Below, in pieces: positions 25,101-36,603 of a stretch of DNA of 64,000 nt. The notes beneath the pieces are model-generated. The model was not told where the DNA came from and did no database searches. It worked only from the letters and a program-made list of their open reading frames with translations. Numbering within the stretch: position 1 is the stretch's first letter; each line of letters begins with the position of its first letter. Origin of the DNA: Botrytis cinerea B05.10 (Eukaryota > Ascomycota > Leotiomycetes > Helotiales > Sclerotiniaceae); contig NC_037319.1 in assembly GCF_000143535.2 (NCBI RefSeq), positions 310,001-374,000 of the forward strand. Reading direction: 5' to 3'. The position numbers and the translations under genes were made by a program.

Positions 25101-25291
25101 AACGGAAAAAAGATGGAGTGACCCAAAAAGAAGCTACTCACGTGACAAGTCGATCCAATCTATTTCAACGTATCATCATGTCAGCAAATCCATAATTAAT
25201 TCCCGAAGTGCAGCATTCAAATGCAACGCGGCCGCATTGATCACAACTTAATATTGGGGGTGGTGGAGGTGAAACATTACCTTGAAGCCAT
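19194..25291 (-). CDS. MOT1: Mot1, SWI2/SNF2 ATPase that removes TBP from DNA
   Basis: Four exons (25281-25291, 25142-25159, 19584-24914, 19194-19491) encode 1,885 residues, close to the size of yeast Mot1. The first two exons code only MAS plus part of Arg, and LDRLV. The third opens with LLETGSTPLIRNTAAQQLADVQKSHPEELF, the conserved Mot1 N-terminus. HEAT-type repeats fill the first 1,200 residues. The Snf2 ATPase follows with DDMGLGKTLQTL (Walker A), LDEGH (Walker B), SGTPIQNN, and motif V/VI sequences GGLGLNLTGADTV and QAMDRAHRIGQ. The last exon gives the conserved tail (IDVASTVVNQQNAG). Mot1/BTAF1 binds TBP and uses ATP to dissociate it from promoters, which redistributes TBP. The ATP-binding residues are present, so the protein should be active. 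Confidence 0.97.
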
Positions 25292-27800
25292 TTTCAATAC
25301 GCGTGTGGTTCATTATCCGTGTGAAGAGGTTCAAAGGGAAAACGCCATATGTGCCAAAAGATGAGTGCTTGTGAACGTTCGTTAATCCATTCACCTCCGT
25401 TATCGTTGGGATGGTCGTCGTCGTGGCAAAAAACGTAGGAGTGGAGCTGGGGTAGTATTTTCAACGATAGTTGCAACAAGCACTGTCGGAGAAAAGTTTA
25501 TTAGACGCGTAAATGCAATGAGTTAATAGATAAGTAATCGCACAAGGATCCAAAGAATTTTTTGATAATGTTTGGAGATGTGAGTAGGGCTAATGTTGAT
25601 AGCGACGACGTGGATTGGATTGCAACCTTTCAGCCTTGATCGCGAGGCGGGATATTTTTGGTCAATTGAAGAATTAAATACGGGGAAAAGCTATTAGTGT
25701 ATTCTTGTCCCTTTGAATTGAATGGCTGACTGGATCGACTGTGGTTGTCGATATGTATGGTATGGCGTGTGTGGCAAGGTGTGTATGGTATCGTTGGGTA
25801 CGGTTGGTGTGGTTGATGTGGTCGATGTGGTTGATATGGTTGATATGGTTGACTGATATGTGTATGTACCGATATATGTACTGATATATGTATGCACCGG
25901 TGTGGTTTGGGATGGATTGGCGTGGATTGGTATAAAATTCGTTGGCCTCGTTGATTGGCTGAATGTGCCCTTGTGTGGATTTTGGTGGTTTCTTATGGTA
26001 GCAACATGGTCGGTCGGGGAGTCGCCGTCCTTTATGGTCCTTAAGTATTCAGAAAATCCCAATAATTTTCTTAATTCGCTTAAAGGCTTAGCGCTGAGCG
26101 GATCCCTGTTGCAGTTGCTTCAAGCCTTTCACTAAAATGGAGATCACGAATATGGCTGGGAAAGAGGGAAAAAAAAAATAAGAGCGCAGAGAGAGAGGGA
26201 GAGGGAGAGGGAGAGGGAGGAGAGGGCGCGCAGAGAGACAGAGGACAAGGGAAAGGGAACGGCAGAGAAGAGAAGTGCGAATTTGGCGGATTAGGTGATG
26301 GGTTAGGTGATGAATGAGTAATCGCAATCATGTGAAGGATGCATACTATGTAGAGAGAAGAGAGCAATACCAGGGAGATGGCAACAACAATCATGACAAT
26401 ACAATACCCAGAATGGGCAAGGAGAGGAGAGGAACATATGAACATAGGAACATCAAACCTCTCCATCTATATGCAATCAACGCCTGTCAACGCCAGTCAA
26501 CACCGTCAGGTCTGCTCTTCGCTCCAGTCAGCCCGCTGTCCTCCCACTTGCACCTTCCTTCCGTCGGAGATTAAATTTGGATGCAATTTCATAGGTTGAT
26601 ATTCCAAGCAAGCAGCCTCAATACAGATTGCAGCATACCTACGGTGCCTACCACACCTTGGCTATCGGACTAGCTATCGAAAAGCGTGTGCGTGCCCAAG
26701 AATCACAAAGCAAATTTACTCTAGACCATCATCGCCCTCCAATGAAAAGAACAGATGGCATGGGGTTTGGGGATAGACTTCGCAACGGTCTTACCATAAC
26801 GGCACGCATCAGAATAAAGCTCGACATCAGACGACGCGACGTGAATCAAATGTAGACAGGGAGTAAGTACATGGAGTCATGGCAGGTAGATGTTTTCTGT
26901 TGTATCTGTATCTGGATCTGGATCTGGTTCTGGATCGTCGTGCCCACCGAATTATCTATCAATAAAAAGAAAAGAGGCCTGGTGCACCATCAATATCAAT
27001 ATCGATATCAACATCAACCATCATCCCTTTCGAGCAACGAATCTGGGGACAGCATCAATTACCGGTCCTCGAAATAGACATCGGACTTCCGGTTTCATCG
27101 AAAACTCCATTGTCGGTATGCAGGACTCACCATGTACCGACTAGTCATCGCTTCATCACGATTCATCCACGTAATATCATTCACGAGCCGAGGGAGCACG
27201 AGGAGGGTGCGATTGTAGATTGTATGCAAGGCACAATTGAAACATTGTCCGACAACACCATCATCATTGCAGAGGTTGACGGCGTAAGTCATAAAACTTG
27301 TTGTTTTTATAGATTTTGCTACTGCTTTAGCTAATTCGGATACGAATACATATTGAGCTGCCCCCTTCAACTTTCGATTTTCAACTTTTCTCTTACTTTT
27401 GAAAGGTTATAAAGATTTCAAAGGATTTAATAGACTTCTTGATAGAATTCTCAAGGAATAGATTTACTTTGATAAATTCGTACAAGTTGCTGACATTTAT
27501 ACATTTATACATTTATAATACTTTCACCACCTCAATTTCACCATATGCATTTCAAAGAGCGTAATGTTTTAATGAACTCAAGTTCTTGCATATGGGGTAA
27601 AGCCCCATCGCTTTGTGGTGTGTGTTACAATGCTTTCGCCGTCAATCTCCGTACTTGGGCATAGTTGGGTCGAGCAATTGCCCATCTTGATACTCGCATC
27701 TGTGACAGCATCGATGGAATGGGTGCAAGAATCTTGACAGGGCTGGCCGAGTTACATGCTAAGGAGAGCGAGGCAATCACAATCCCATCTGGAGAATGAA

Positions 27801-27828
27801 TGACGAGTGACGAGTGACGAGTGACGAG
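27801..27828. repeat. TGACGAG tandem array, four copies
   Basis: Four perfect 7-bp copies are followed at once by TCAG. TGACGAG resembles half of a bZIP (CRE/AP-1) site, so this may be a binding array upstream of the kinase gene. That role is inference. Confidence 0.7.
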
Positions 27829-28006
27829 TCAGGTTGTAACGTATTCGCGATGAGATGGTGATGCCGGAATAGGCTAGAGCCGTGATCCATCGATCTATCA
27901 TTCATAATTGAGACGGCCGTTATGCTTCGACCCAGGTATGTTCCTTTGCGAAACTGGGGAATGTGTCAAATGTGAAATATGCATCGGTGTATGTGTGTGA
28001 GTAAAT

Positions 28007-28160
28007 ATGTATATGTATGTGTATATGTATGTGTATATGTATGTGTATATGTATATACATGTCTATCTACCTGTCTATCTACCTGTCTATCTACCTGTCT
28101 ATCTACCTGTCTATATACACACGGCTATACACACGCGTCTATATACACACGTCTATATAA
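28007..28160. repeat. composite microsatellite block
   Basis: Three adjoining arrays are seen: TATATGTATGTG 12-mers (about 28010-28050), CTATCTACCTGT 12-mers (28063-28110, four copies) and CTATATACACACG-like units (28111-28155). It lies about 500 bases upstream of the kinase start. Confidence 0.85.
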
Positions 28161-28664
28161 ATTCTCTTCTAAATTCATCGTCCATCAAAAACCCCCTCCA
28201 CGCCTCACTTCGCTCTCATCCCATCACTTGACAACAACGATCAAAAGGTGTTCCTTCGTTCACACGCTCTCTTTGCATTTCATACCCACCAAAGCCAGAT
28301 GATCTACCTACCGTGAGACACGTTCTCTTCCCTTTTCCATTGGCCAATATGCATGGGCAGAACAGAAAGGCGGTGAGTCCTCAACCAAATCAATGGATAA
28401 CATCAATGCCAGCCTGGATATGCCCCATCCCATCATTCTCGATACTCTATGCAATTTGGATTGGACATTGAACGTTGACCGTTGAATCTACGCATCCATC
28501 TTTCAATCAACTTTGGAATATCTTGTCAAGCTTTACTTTATATCTTTTTAATTCCAAGAATCGATCTACAAGTCGCCATACTTCACTCAATGCGGTGATC
28601 ACATCTAATTCTTAGCTGCTCGACATCTGCCATCGTCGTGCTTTACACACCTACAACATAAATC

Positions 28665-31600
28665 ATGGCATCTTACAATGTGCCAGCGACTGCCCCTCGA
28701 TCTGCGGCTTATGGAGGACCTGTACCAATACCTGACCCGTCAGCACCGCCTGGAACGTTTGCACCCGGGACCAAAATCCAAGTCGGATCTCACAAGGTCG
28801 TCATTCAAAAGTACTTCTCGGAAGGGGGGTTCGCTCATGTCTACCTGGTCAAAATGCCAAAACCTATCGATGGGACAGACATTGCGGTATTGAAAAGAGT
28901 CGCGGTCCCTGACAAGGAACATTTGGCAAACATGAGAACCGAAGTGGAAACCATGAAGAAGTTAAAGGGACACCGCCCAATTGTCACATATTACGATTCA
29001 CATGCATCACAGCTGAAAGGGGGAGGATACGAGGTATTTTTACTCATGGAATTTTGCAATGGTGGTGGTTTGATCGACTTCATGAATACTCGACTTCAAA
29101 ACAGGTTGACGGAACCCGAAATTCTAAAGATATTCTCAGACGTGGCAGAGGGAGTAGCATGCATGCACTACCTCAAACCCCCCCTTTTACATCGAGATCT
29201 TAAAGTTGAGAACGTTCTCATAACTTCTACCGGTCCTTCTCGAAGATTTAAACTCTGCGACTTTGGTTCCACGGCACCACCGCGACCTGCTGCTACGACC
29301 GCTGCTGAATGCAGATTGATCGAAGACGATGTTCAAAAACATACAACATTACAATACAGAAGTCCTGAGATGATCGATGTATACAGGAAACTACCAATTG
29401 ATGAGAAGTCGGATATTTGGGCATTAGGGGTACTGCTATATAAGTTGTGTTATTATACTACACCATTCGAGGCTCAGGGTCAACTTGCTATCTTGAACGC
29501 AAGCTTTAAATTTCCCTCATATCCAATGTTTTCGGACCCCCTTAAGAATTTAATAGGTACATCCAATGGTGCGATCATTAAGAAGAAATTGTGCTAACAA
29601 ATTTTAGCATCTATGTTGAAAGAGAAGCCAACATCTCGTCCCAATATATACCAAGTTTTGAGGGAATCATGTCTCATGCAAGGAATCGAGGTTCCAATCA
29701 AGGACGTATGTTGTTTTAAATCTTCCATCCTCCACTGGCAAATAAAAACTCACCATATCAGATATATGCTGGAAGAACCCAATCAGAATCGCGACAGTAT
29801 CAGCAATTGCCAGCTACCGATTCTCCGACATCACCTCCAGTGGTGGGAGCAGTTTTTGCGCCTCCAACACAACATCAAACAGTTATACCTGATGTTGTAC
29901 CAATGCGAAGGGGAAGACCCACGGCTAATACACAGCCACAAGCTACAAAACCTAGTCCGTCTCCAATGAGAGGTACAGTTAGCGATCCATTTGCCGCTTT
30001 GGATTCTACAACTTCTCCTCCAGCTGTGGACGAAATCTCCAATCGATTTCCAAGCTTGGATCAATTTTCACTCCTTCATGAAGGAGGCAAATTTGATTTT
30101 GGATCAACATCACCCACAAAGACATCGCAACCTGTTAGCAAACGAGTGACAGAAAGATTAGCTGATGATGCATTTGCGATGTCAAACCGACCGGGGTCAT
30201 CAACTTCAACCAACAAGCCATCTCGTGCTCAACAAATTCTATCCAGTAATCCACTTGAACTTCAAACATCAGATGTACCGGCAACCTTAATATATCAGCC
30301 TACACCTACTCATCCTGGTGTAAAACCATCATCATATGTATCTCAAGGTACCATGACAACACCAACTCCCCCGCCTTCAAATACACGACCACCTAATTTT
30401 ACCGCTTCTCCACGTCTTCTTCCATCGGACCATCATCGATCAACTAGTTTGCCAAGAAATCAAATCGCAACTCCTTCTAGAACACCGACTTTAGAACCAC
30501 AAGAATTTTTACCTGTTCATCCTGGGTTACCTCGAACCTCTTCATACAACCCACAATCTACTCATTCAAAACATTCATCATCATCTAGACCATCTCTCGA
30601 AATGAGTAGACCTAGCAATGAAGCACTTGAAAGTACTATTCCTCGAACGAAATCCAGTTTGAGTCGATCACGTCCATCAAGTCAATATTTGGAATCAAAT
30701 ATGGACTTTCTTCGAGAAAAGGAAGGTCGTCCCTCGATTGATTCTCAACGAAGTCCATCATATTCTAGAGATTCTGCCGTCACAGATTCACTTGATGATG
30801 ATCCTCAATCGAATGTTGACTTTCTCAAATCAATGGAAGATCACGAAAGGGTCAAGAAAGATAGACGTCGAAGTAGTGGTTCAAAATCTAAACGTTCTAG
30901 TATGCCTACGATTTCGTTATCTGGAACGAAAAATTTGTTGGCCGGTAAATTTGGAGATGCTTTCAAAAGATTTGAAAACAATGCCAGCGCTCCACCTGGT
31001 CCAAGAACCCCAAGTCCTCTACATGATCTAGATCGACGTGACTTGACACCAATAGCTGGATCCGAGGCAACAGATGATAGAAGTGATGATGGAACGGTAG
31101 ATGACAACATGACGCCAGAACAAAGAAGAGAAAATGAACGAAGAAGATTATCAATTGAAGAAAAACGTGTTTCTGATGCGGCAGCCGAATATCGAAAACG
31201 ACTTGCTGATCGTGGTGGTGCACCAGCCCCAAAGAGTATTGGTGGGGTAACCCGAGCTGCAAGTATTCAACACAAAGTCAAAAGTCTCTTGGATGAAAAT
31301 AGTCAACAACCTTCCCCAAAGAAAACAGCAGAAGGTTATGGAAGATATACCGATATACCAGGTCAACCTAATCCTTTACCAACTGGAAATCCATATGGAA
31401 AACCTTCTGCAATTCGCAAACCAGTTCAGCCTTCAATCCCTTCACCTGATCTCAATTATACCAAACCTCGACCTCAACAAACACCTTCTCAATTACCAAA
31501 TACTAAAACAGGACCAAGACCAAGTGCCCCACCCAAACCTACACATCTCAATAATATGAATACAGGAGGTAGTCTTGCTGTCAATAATTCTCCGCCTAAA

Positions 31601-31825
31601 CAGTCATATCTAGCTAGTAGAGGAGCGTCTGGGATTCAACCAAGATCAGATATGACTTCCTTGGAAAAAGAAGAATATCTCGCGGATTTTAGTAAAAGGT
31701 TCCCGAGTTTGAGTAGTATTGAAATGGTGGAGAGGGAAATTGAGAGGGAGGGGGAACAAAATACAGGGTTGGGAATGGGGATTGGGAGGAGAGATGATAG
31801 ACCTAGAGTTACTAAGGAATTGTAA
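28665..31825 (+). CDS. Ark1/Prk1/AAK1-family Ser/Thr protein kinase
   Basis: Three exons (28665-29556, 29608-29705, 29762-31825) encode 1,017 residues. The kinase domain spans about residues 45-325. It has a Gly-rich loop variant (SEGGFAHVY), the ATP Lys (AVLKRV, Lys77), the catalytic loop HRDLKVEN (about 176-183), DFGS (199-202) and an APE-equivalent QYRSPEM. These are marks of the Numb-associated/actin-regulating kinase family (yeast Ark1, Prk1, Akl1; animal AAK1, GAK), which phosphorylates endocytic adaptors at cortical actin patches. The C-terminal 650 residues are Ser/Pro/Thr-rich and largely disordered, with an NLLAGKFGDAFKRFE helix and a basic ERRRLSIEEKRV segment. That fits adaptor binding. 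All catalytic residues are present. Confidence 0.95.
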
Positions 31826-32992
31826 TTTTCTGGTTGTATAATTGGAAGGAAGGAGGAGGAGTACAGTGAATGGGAGGGGACGGGAGGGGAGGTGTAAGTT
31901 AGAGTGCTGTTATGTGATGTAGTTGGTATCATTATGTTATGATATGATAGTGGTACATGTAAATGAGTAGAGATGTACAGATAGTGGTAGTAGGTACCTG
32001 GATTGTGAAACAAAAGATATGGAAAGGAGTGATGATGGGGAATAGATAGAGGAATGAATCAGAAAATTTATATATAGATAGGTGATTGATAGGAGTATAT
32101 TATTGAAATTAGTATGTGGATAATTTGAAATTATATATGTGTGTATCGAATTATGGATTTTGATATCTTGTCTTTGATGATGATGATAATAATGATATTG
32201 CTGTCTTATTATCCTTTTACACGCGGGTAGGTAGTAAGCATTCAATTGATTGCTTGAACAACTTTGTCGGAAATCACATAAAGTTAATGTAATTTTTAAT
32301 ATCTAATATATCAACCATATCTATCACCAGATACATTAGCGTTACTTTTCATCTCAATTTACATTTCCAAACTTCAATAGGTATACAAATGCAATATGCA
32401 ATTTCTTAATCCTTTCTTGTATAATCTGGGGCGTAGTGTTGCACTCCCCCCCCCCCCGGGGTTTAGCGACCGCTGTATGTGGCAAGGTGTGTGGGTATGG
32501 ATCCGGTGTTGCTTTTGTGAGGTATAAGAGCTCCTCGCTTATCCCTTTTCGATTATTACCCTCTTTTATCTTTTATCTTCTCTTTTTCTTTGCAATAAGT
32601 TTATGTCGATCTATCTCTTAGATAATACCTTTCTCGTATCACATTGTGTACTGTCGACCTTTCTCGCTCGGACTTGCGTTTGTGCGCTAGCGCCAACATC
32701 GCCGTAGCTGGAAGTTGAGATTGGAATTCCTAGCAGTTGAGCGAGTGGTTGGGAAGCTGTTATTTCTTGATTTCCTACTCCTGGTTTCGATCTCCTTTCG
32801 ATGTTGCTGGCGATTCTTTCTCCGAGTCGAGTCGTGGAGTATTGGCTGAGATATGAGTATAGGAGTTGAATGTTTGTATTCAAGGCCTTCTTGTTGTTGT
32901 TGTTGTTGTTGTTGTATTATTCTTATATTTATGGCGGTGCCAGTTCTCGGTGAATTGCAGAGTTTAGGTTTTTTTTTAGGCATCTGAAAGCG

Positions 32993-33029
32993 GTCGCAGC
33001 AGGCGCAAGGTTTCGATGGTGTGAAGAGG
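32993..33029. repeat. diverged direct repeat, copy 1
   Basis: The segment around GGTTTCGATGGTGTGAAGAG, preceded by GTCGCAGCAGG, recurs at 33360-33398 with a few substitutions. Confidence 0.6.
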
Positions 33030-33359
33030 GCTCATCTAGGCCATCTTGTGCATTGATGCAGGCCCAAGAAGCAGTGTTGATGTAGGAAGATATGGGCTAG
33101 TACAGTGAGCAAAGGGTGAGCCCATTGAATTGCGATTGTAGACTACCTAAAACATATGGATCGCTCCAATCGAAGCACTTGTCAGGATTGATGGAAAGTC
33201 CGTTAGAAAGCCTTCGGCAAGATGGCTCAGGGCCAAGGTGGGAGTTCTTCCGCTCTTATTGATGCCAAAATGAAGTGGGAGAGAGAAATGGTGTAGCCTT
33301 GGCGCTGGGATTCGAGTGCAGCGACGGCTTCACAGTACTTGGCTCGGCCCTTCTTGGAA

Positions 33360-33398
33360 GTGGCCGCGGCAGGAGAAGGTTTTGATGGTGTGAAGAGG
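33360..33398. repeat. diverged direct repeat, copy 2
   Basis: This is the second copy of the repeat at 32993 (GGCCGCGGCAGGAGAAGG then TTTTGATGGTGTGAAGAGG). On the minus strand it lies within a frame reading FTPSKPSPAAATSKKGR. Confidence 0.6.
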
Positions 33399-34227
33399 AA
33401 TCGATTGGACTTCAAGCCATCCAGAATCCTGCAAGTGCCACGGGTGAGTCACTCCTGCCTCCTGTCCGCAAATGAATGTGAGCCACAGAAACAGTCCTGA
33501 TCAATGAGCTAGCGAGGTGTGATACATCACAATGCTGCCAGAGGCCAGACCGGAGAATCATCCCTTTTGGAGACAGTTACTGGATTTTAGGGTAGAATTC
33601 CGGTGAGCCAGTGCGCTAGTTGGCGCTGATTTGCGGGAGCAAATCTAGAACTACTTGCGGAAGGAACTTGTGCGATCAGCGAATTCCAGCCCACAGCAAC
33701 TGACCCGGATAATAATTGGAACAGATTGAATCCCTGCATGATGTGTCACAGAAAAGACATTGGCGTCTTCCAGGCGAGAGAAACAAATTCCAAGTGAATA
33801 GAGGGTCAAGGCTCTCAATAGTATCAAAACGACTTGTGAATAGAGTCAAAGTCGCCAGTAACGAAATACAATTAGATGATTTGATGTCTGAAGATCAGGA
33901 CTCAAGTCTGAAAGTGCTATATAAGGTGAATTATTAGAAGCGAAGGAAGTGATGGTTATTTTCATCTGTTTAATCAGAATTCGCAAAACTGATTGCTTGT
34001 CTCTGGTCAGGCCAAGAATGCCAAGTTTAGACAGCTTCCGTCGTACTTCCTCATGCCCTGTCTCTTTCATTCTCGCCCCCACGGCCAAGATCTGCGTGGA
34101 TTGTTCTTCGTGATACCCATATTGCTGACTCCGATTGCGGCTGAATCTAAATTAGCAGTTTCATGCACGGAAATGGTGGGCTGAGGGCTTGAGAGATCGC
34201 GTACTCGGCGAGAAGTATTTACCAGTC

Positions 34228-34524
34228 TCAGCCCGCTTGTCGCCCTGAACCCGATACCAAAGAAGCATGCGAATTCGTAGTCTGAAGAACCCGACGGCCA
34301 ACATGGTGGCTACCGATGATGAATTTGACGGGGCCTTTGCGAAAGAAAAGTAGTTGATTTGTGCGTTCAGTTCTGCCGCCATCTATCAACTCGGTGTTGA
34401 CCTCAAGGACGTAACAGCCTAGGACGTAGGATATTGTTACCGCGAGCAGGAGGATAATAATAGCCAAGAGGACTAGTTGAATGAGATCGGAAGGGAGAAT
34501 TGAAGGCATTGAGGGATTAGACAT
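34228..34524 (-). CDS. possible small single-span membrane protein
   Basis: A 98-residue frame starts from an ATG at 34524. I do not recognise it. One clear membrane span covers about residues 14-40 (LIQLVLLAIIILLLAVTISY), followed by a basic, Gln/Arg-containing tail. The frame is also open upstream to 34833, but that part looks untranslated. A strong TATAAG element on the minus strand at about 34711, inside a GC-rich block unlike its surroundings, lies about 187 bases upstream and supports a promoter pointing this way. The C-terminus could continue in an unseen exon. Confidence 0.4.
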   Translation of the reverse strand: MSNPSMPSILPSDLIQLVLLAIIILLLAVTISYVLGCYVLEVNTELIDGGRTERTNQLLFFRKGPVKFIIGSHHVGRRVLQTTNSHASLVSGSGRQAG

Positions 34525-34705
34525 GGCTACTGCGAGGAAGTCTTTGCTGCATGGAGTGGGCGATAAAATAGGGTGAGGTCTTTCTTGCAAATGAATATCA
34601 GGAATGAAATGTTGACTGTACCGCGCGGTCTTCGCAACTGCGGACTTGGTAGTTATTATAAACGGATGAAGGAGAGAAAGAGCGAGAGATGGAGGACGCG
34701 AGATT

Positions 34706-34716
34706 CTTATACCCCG
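34706..34716 (-). promoter_or_regulatory. TATA box of the small membrane protein gene
   Basis: The minus strand reads GGGGTATAAGAATC in a locally GC-rich stretch (34690-34800), positioned to drive the 98-residue frame. This was recognised by sequence only. Confidence 0.45.
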
Positions 34717-34833
34717 CCACAGCGGACGTGGGCCGGTGCACGCGCCTTGCCCGATGCGGCGGTCGCGGTTTCCGCATGCGGGCTGCATATCGTTGGGGGG
34801 AGGAAATGATAGAGAGAGTGTGTGTGTTTTCAA

Positions 34834-35598
34834 TATTCGTTTGGTTTGAGGGGATCTTATTTATTAATAAATGATTCGAACTTTGAGTGAGACTTTAGAT
34901 TCTTGATTTTAGCTTTTAGCTGTTGATTCTGGAATTGGAATTAGAATTCTAGACGAAAGTAAATTTAGGCGAGTTTTAGTAATAGAAAAGTAATTTATCG
35001 TTGAATTTATCATGGTATTGTATATATTGTAAAAGAGTAGAAGGTGATAGAGATCACATAAGAAAAGCCTTCGCATATACTATAATCAATCTAACAGCTA
35101 TCCCTAGTGATTAAGGGTGAATCACCATATAGCAATAGCAAAATCTGAGAACACATTTGGGTTAGAATATACAATGTAAGAGATCAAAATAAAAAAGGTA
35201 AATCATATGTATTTTTAGTCTACAGAAGGAGGAGCTATAAATACCAATAATCCTATCACATAACCCATAGGTCACGTTTTCTCACGCACAATATATGTAT
35301 ATCTAAAACAAGAAAGATGTTTCGATATCTTATTGGATGAAAAGTAGGCAAGTCATGAATGATTAATACTTGTATTCATTATGTAAGTAGGTTTATAGTG
35401 AAATATAATCAAGGTGCATGGATAGATGATTGATATTAATGTTTATATTAATATTAGTATTACTAAAATGTAAAAAACGGACGTGGATTCTGTCCAAATT
35501 GAATAAATAAATCCTAGTTTTTCTATCCGAACTCCATATCGCACCACTCAAGCAAAGATACCCTGACTCACTCTTCCCAAGCCCCTCCGTGGCCAGCA
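34834..35598. other. intergenic, AT-rich, no gene seen
   Basis: This is strongly AT-rich spacer with TTAATATTAATATTAG-like runs near 35440. No supported gene. Confidence 0.55.
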
Positions 35599-36603
35599 TC
35601 ACTGTTTCCAACTCCCAACTACAATCCACTCATCACCCGTCTGGCAAGTGAAGGATGGCGCAAGTGCTACCTCTCCGAAAACGCGCTCGGGTTCTTCGTC
35701 GTCCCAGTCCCAGTCTTCGTCCAGTTGGATGTGGACGTTATCTGTCAGTCTTTCTGGGGAGAGGAGCGAGGGGGTGCGGGAGGGGGAAAAGGGTGGTGGG
35801 GTTTCGGGAAGCTGGATTTCTGCAGCTTGTGGTTGGTTGAGTCGGTTGAGGGTCTCTCGTTCTAAGAGACTGGAAGATTTTAGCGTCGCAACTTGGTCGC
35901 TTGGGATTTGCTCTGCGGATACAGTAGCAGAGGTGGGAGTGGGAGTCTCGAGCTCGGTAGACTCGGCGGAAGATGGAAGAGTGTTATTCTCCTCGAGGAT
36001 TTCTTCCAGTTCAAGATTCTCAGCCTTTACAGTTGAAGGTTGAGGCCGTACGGTTTCGCGCTCCGTTCCGGCAGCGTCCTTGTCGTATCCCTCCTTTCTT
36101 CTCACACTCTCCATCTCCTCCCTCGACCTGACCAGCTCCACAACCCTCCTACTAGCAGAAAAGCTGCTAGTCACTTTCTCGAAATGATCGATGCTCTCTT
36201 GTTCCATTCCCAGTTCCTGCATCTTTTTCAGGATCTCAGGATGCTTCACCGTGAGTGTTTTACACTCCATACATCCGCGATTCTTGTCGTACCGGGATAT
36301 TTGACCGTAGTTCTCGCAGTCTATTTGCAAGGCTACGGGAAGCACGGCTTGCAGACAGGGGGTGCGGTGTAGGATGCGAGGGCTGTTGAGGGAAGGGTGA
36401 ACGGGGCAGGCGTATTCTGGTGGATTGTTAGTTGGATGTGATAGATGTGAGATGGAAAGGGGAGGGGGAGACTAACCTTGAACGATATATATACATCGCT
36501 CGTTATTCTGCGTCTGCTTGGAATTAGACGACTTTTGCGATGTGATTTGGTGTTGACCACCAAGAGTTCTTGGGAAAGTGAATCTCGAATTGTTTGACAT
36601 CAT
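35599..36603 (-). CDS. cysteine-motif protein, function unknown (paralog of the 37668 gene)
   Basis: Two exons (36477-36603, 35599-36416; intron GTTAGT...CCAG) encode 314 residues. I do not recognise a named family. The N-terminus is polar. Then comes a Cys-rich module: CIYIVQEYAC, a His two residues on, two more Cys (CLQAVLPVALQIDC), and RYDKNRGCMEC. A helical segment (HPEILKKMQELGMEQ) follows, and the rest is acidic and Pro/Ser-rich. It ends in a Trp/Asp motif (DEDWDWDDEE) and a hydrophobic tail, DEWIVVGSWKQ. The Cys spacing (C-x8-C, then C-x2-C at the end) suggests a zinc-binding fold. The next gene upstream shares the same module and orientation, so the pair looks like a tandem duplication with strong divergence. 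Confidence 0.78.

Larger units (their letters stand above)
25292..28664. other. long divergent intergenic region, repeat-rich
   Basis: About 3.4 kb lies between the Mot1 and kinase start codons. It holds many short tandem repeats (listed separately) plus 9-bp TGGTTGATG units at 25808-25852, GAGAGG runs at about 26180-26222 and TCTGGA units at about 26905-26936. Open frames inside have no coding character. Both promoters must lie here. Confidence 0.5.
31826..34227. other. long intergenic stretch without a supported gene
   Basis: AT-rich 3' flank of the kinase gene is followed from about 32440 by poly-C, a TTG microsatellite (about 32889-32914) and a pair of diverged repeats (listed separately). 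A 62-codon minus-strand frame at 33227-33415 overlaps the second repeat copy. I cannot support it as a gene. Confidence 0.5.

Noticed and set aside
26080..26466. Ser/Pro-rich minus-strand frame with repeated SPSPSPS
   Set aside because: Caused by the GAGAGG microsatellite; no conservation pattern.
28007..28302. Frames reading YLPVYLPV or CLSTCLST repeats
   Set aside because: They are translations of the 12-bp microsatellite, not a repeat protein.
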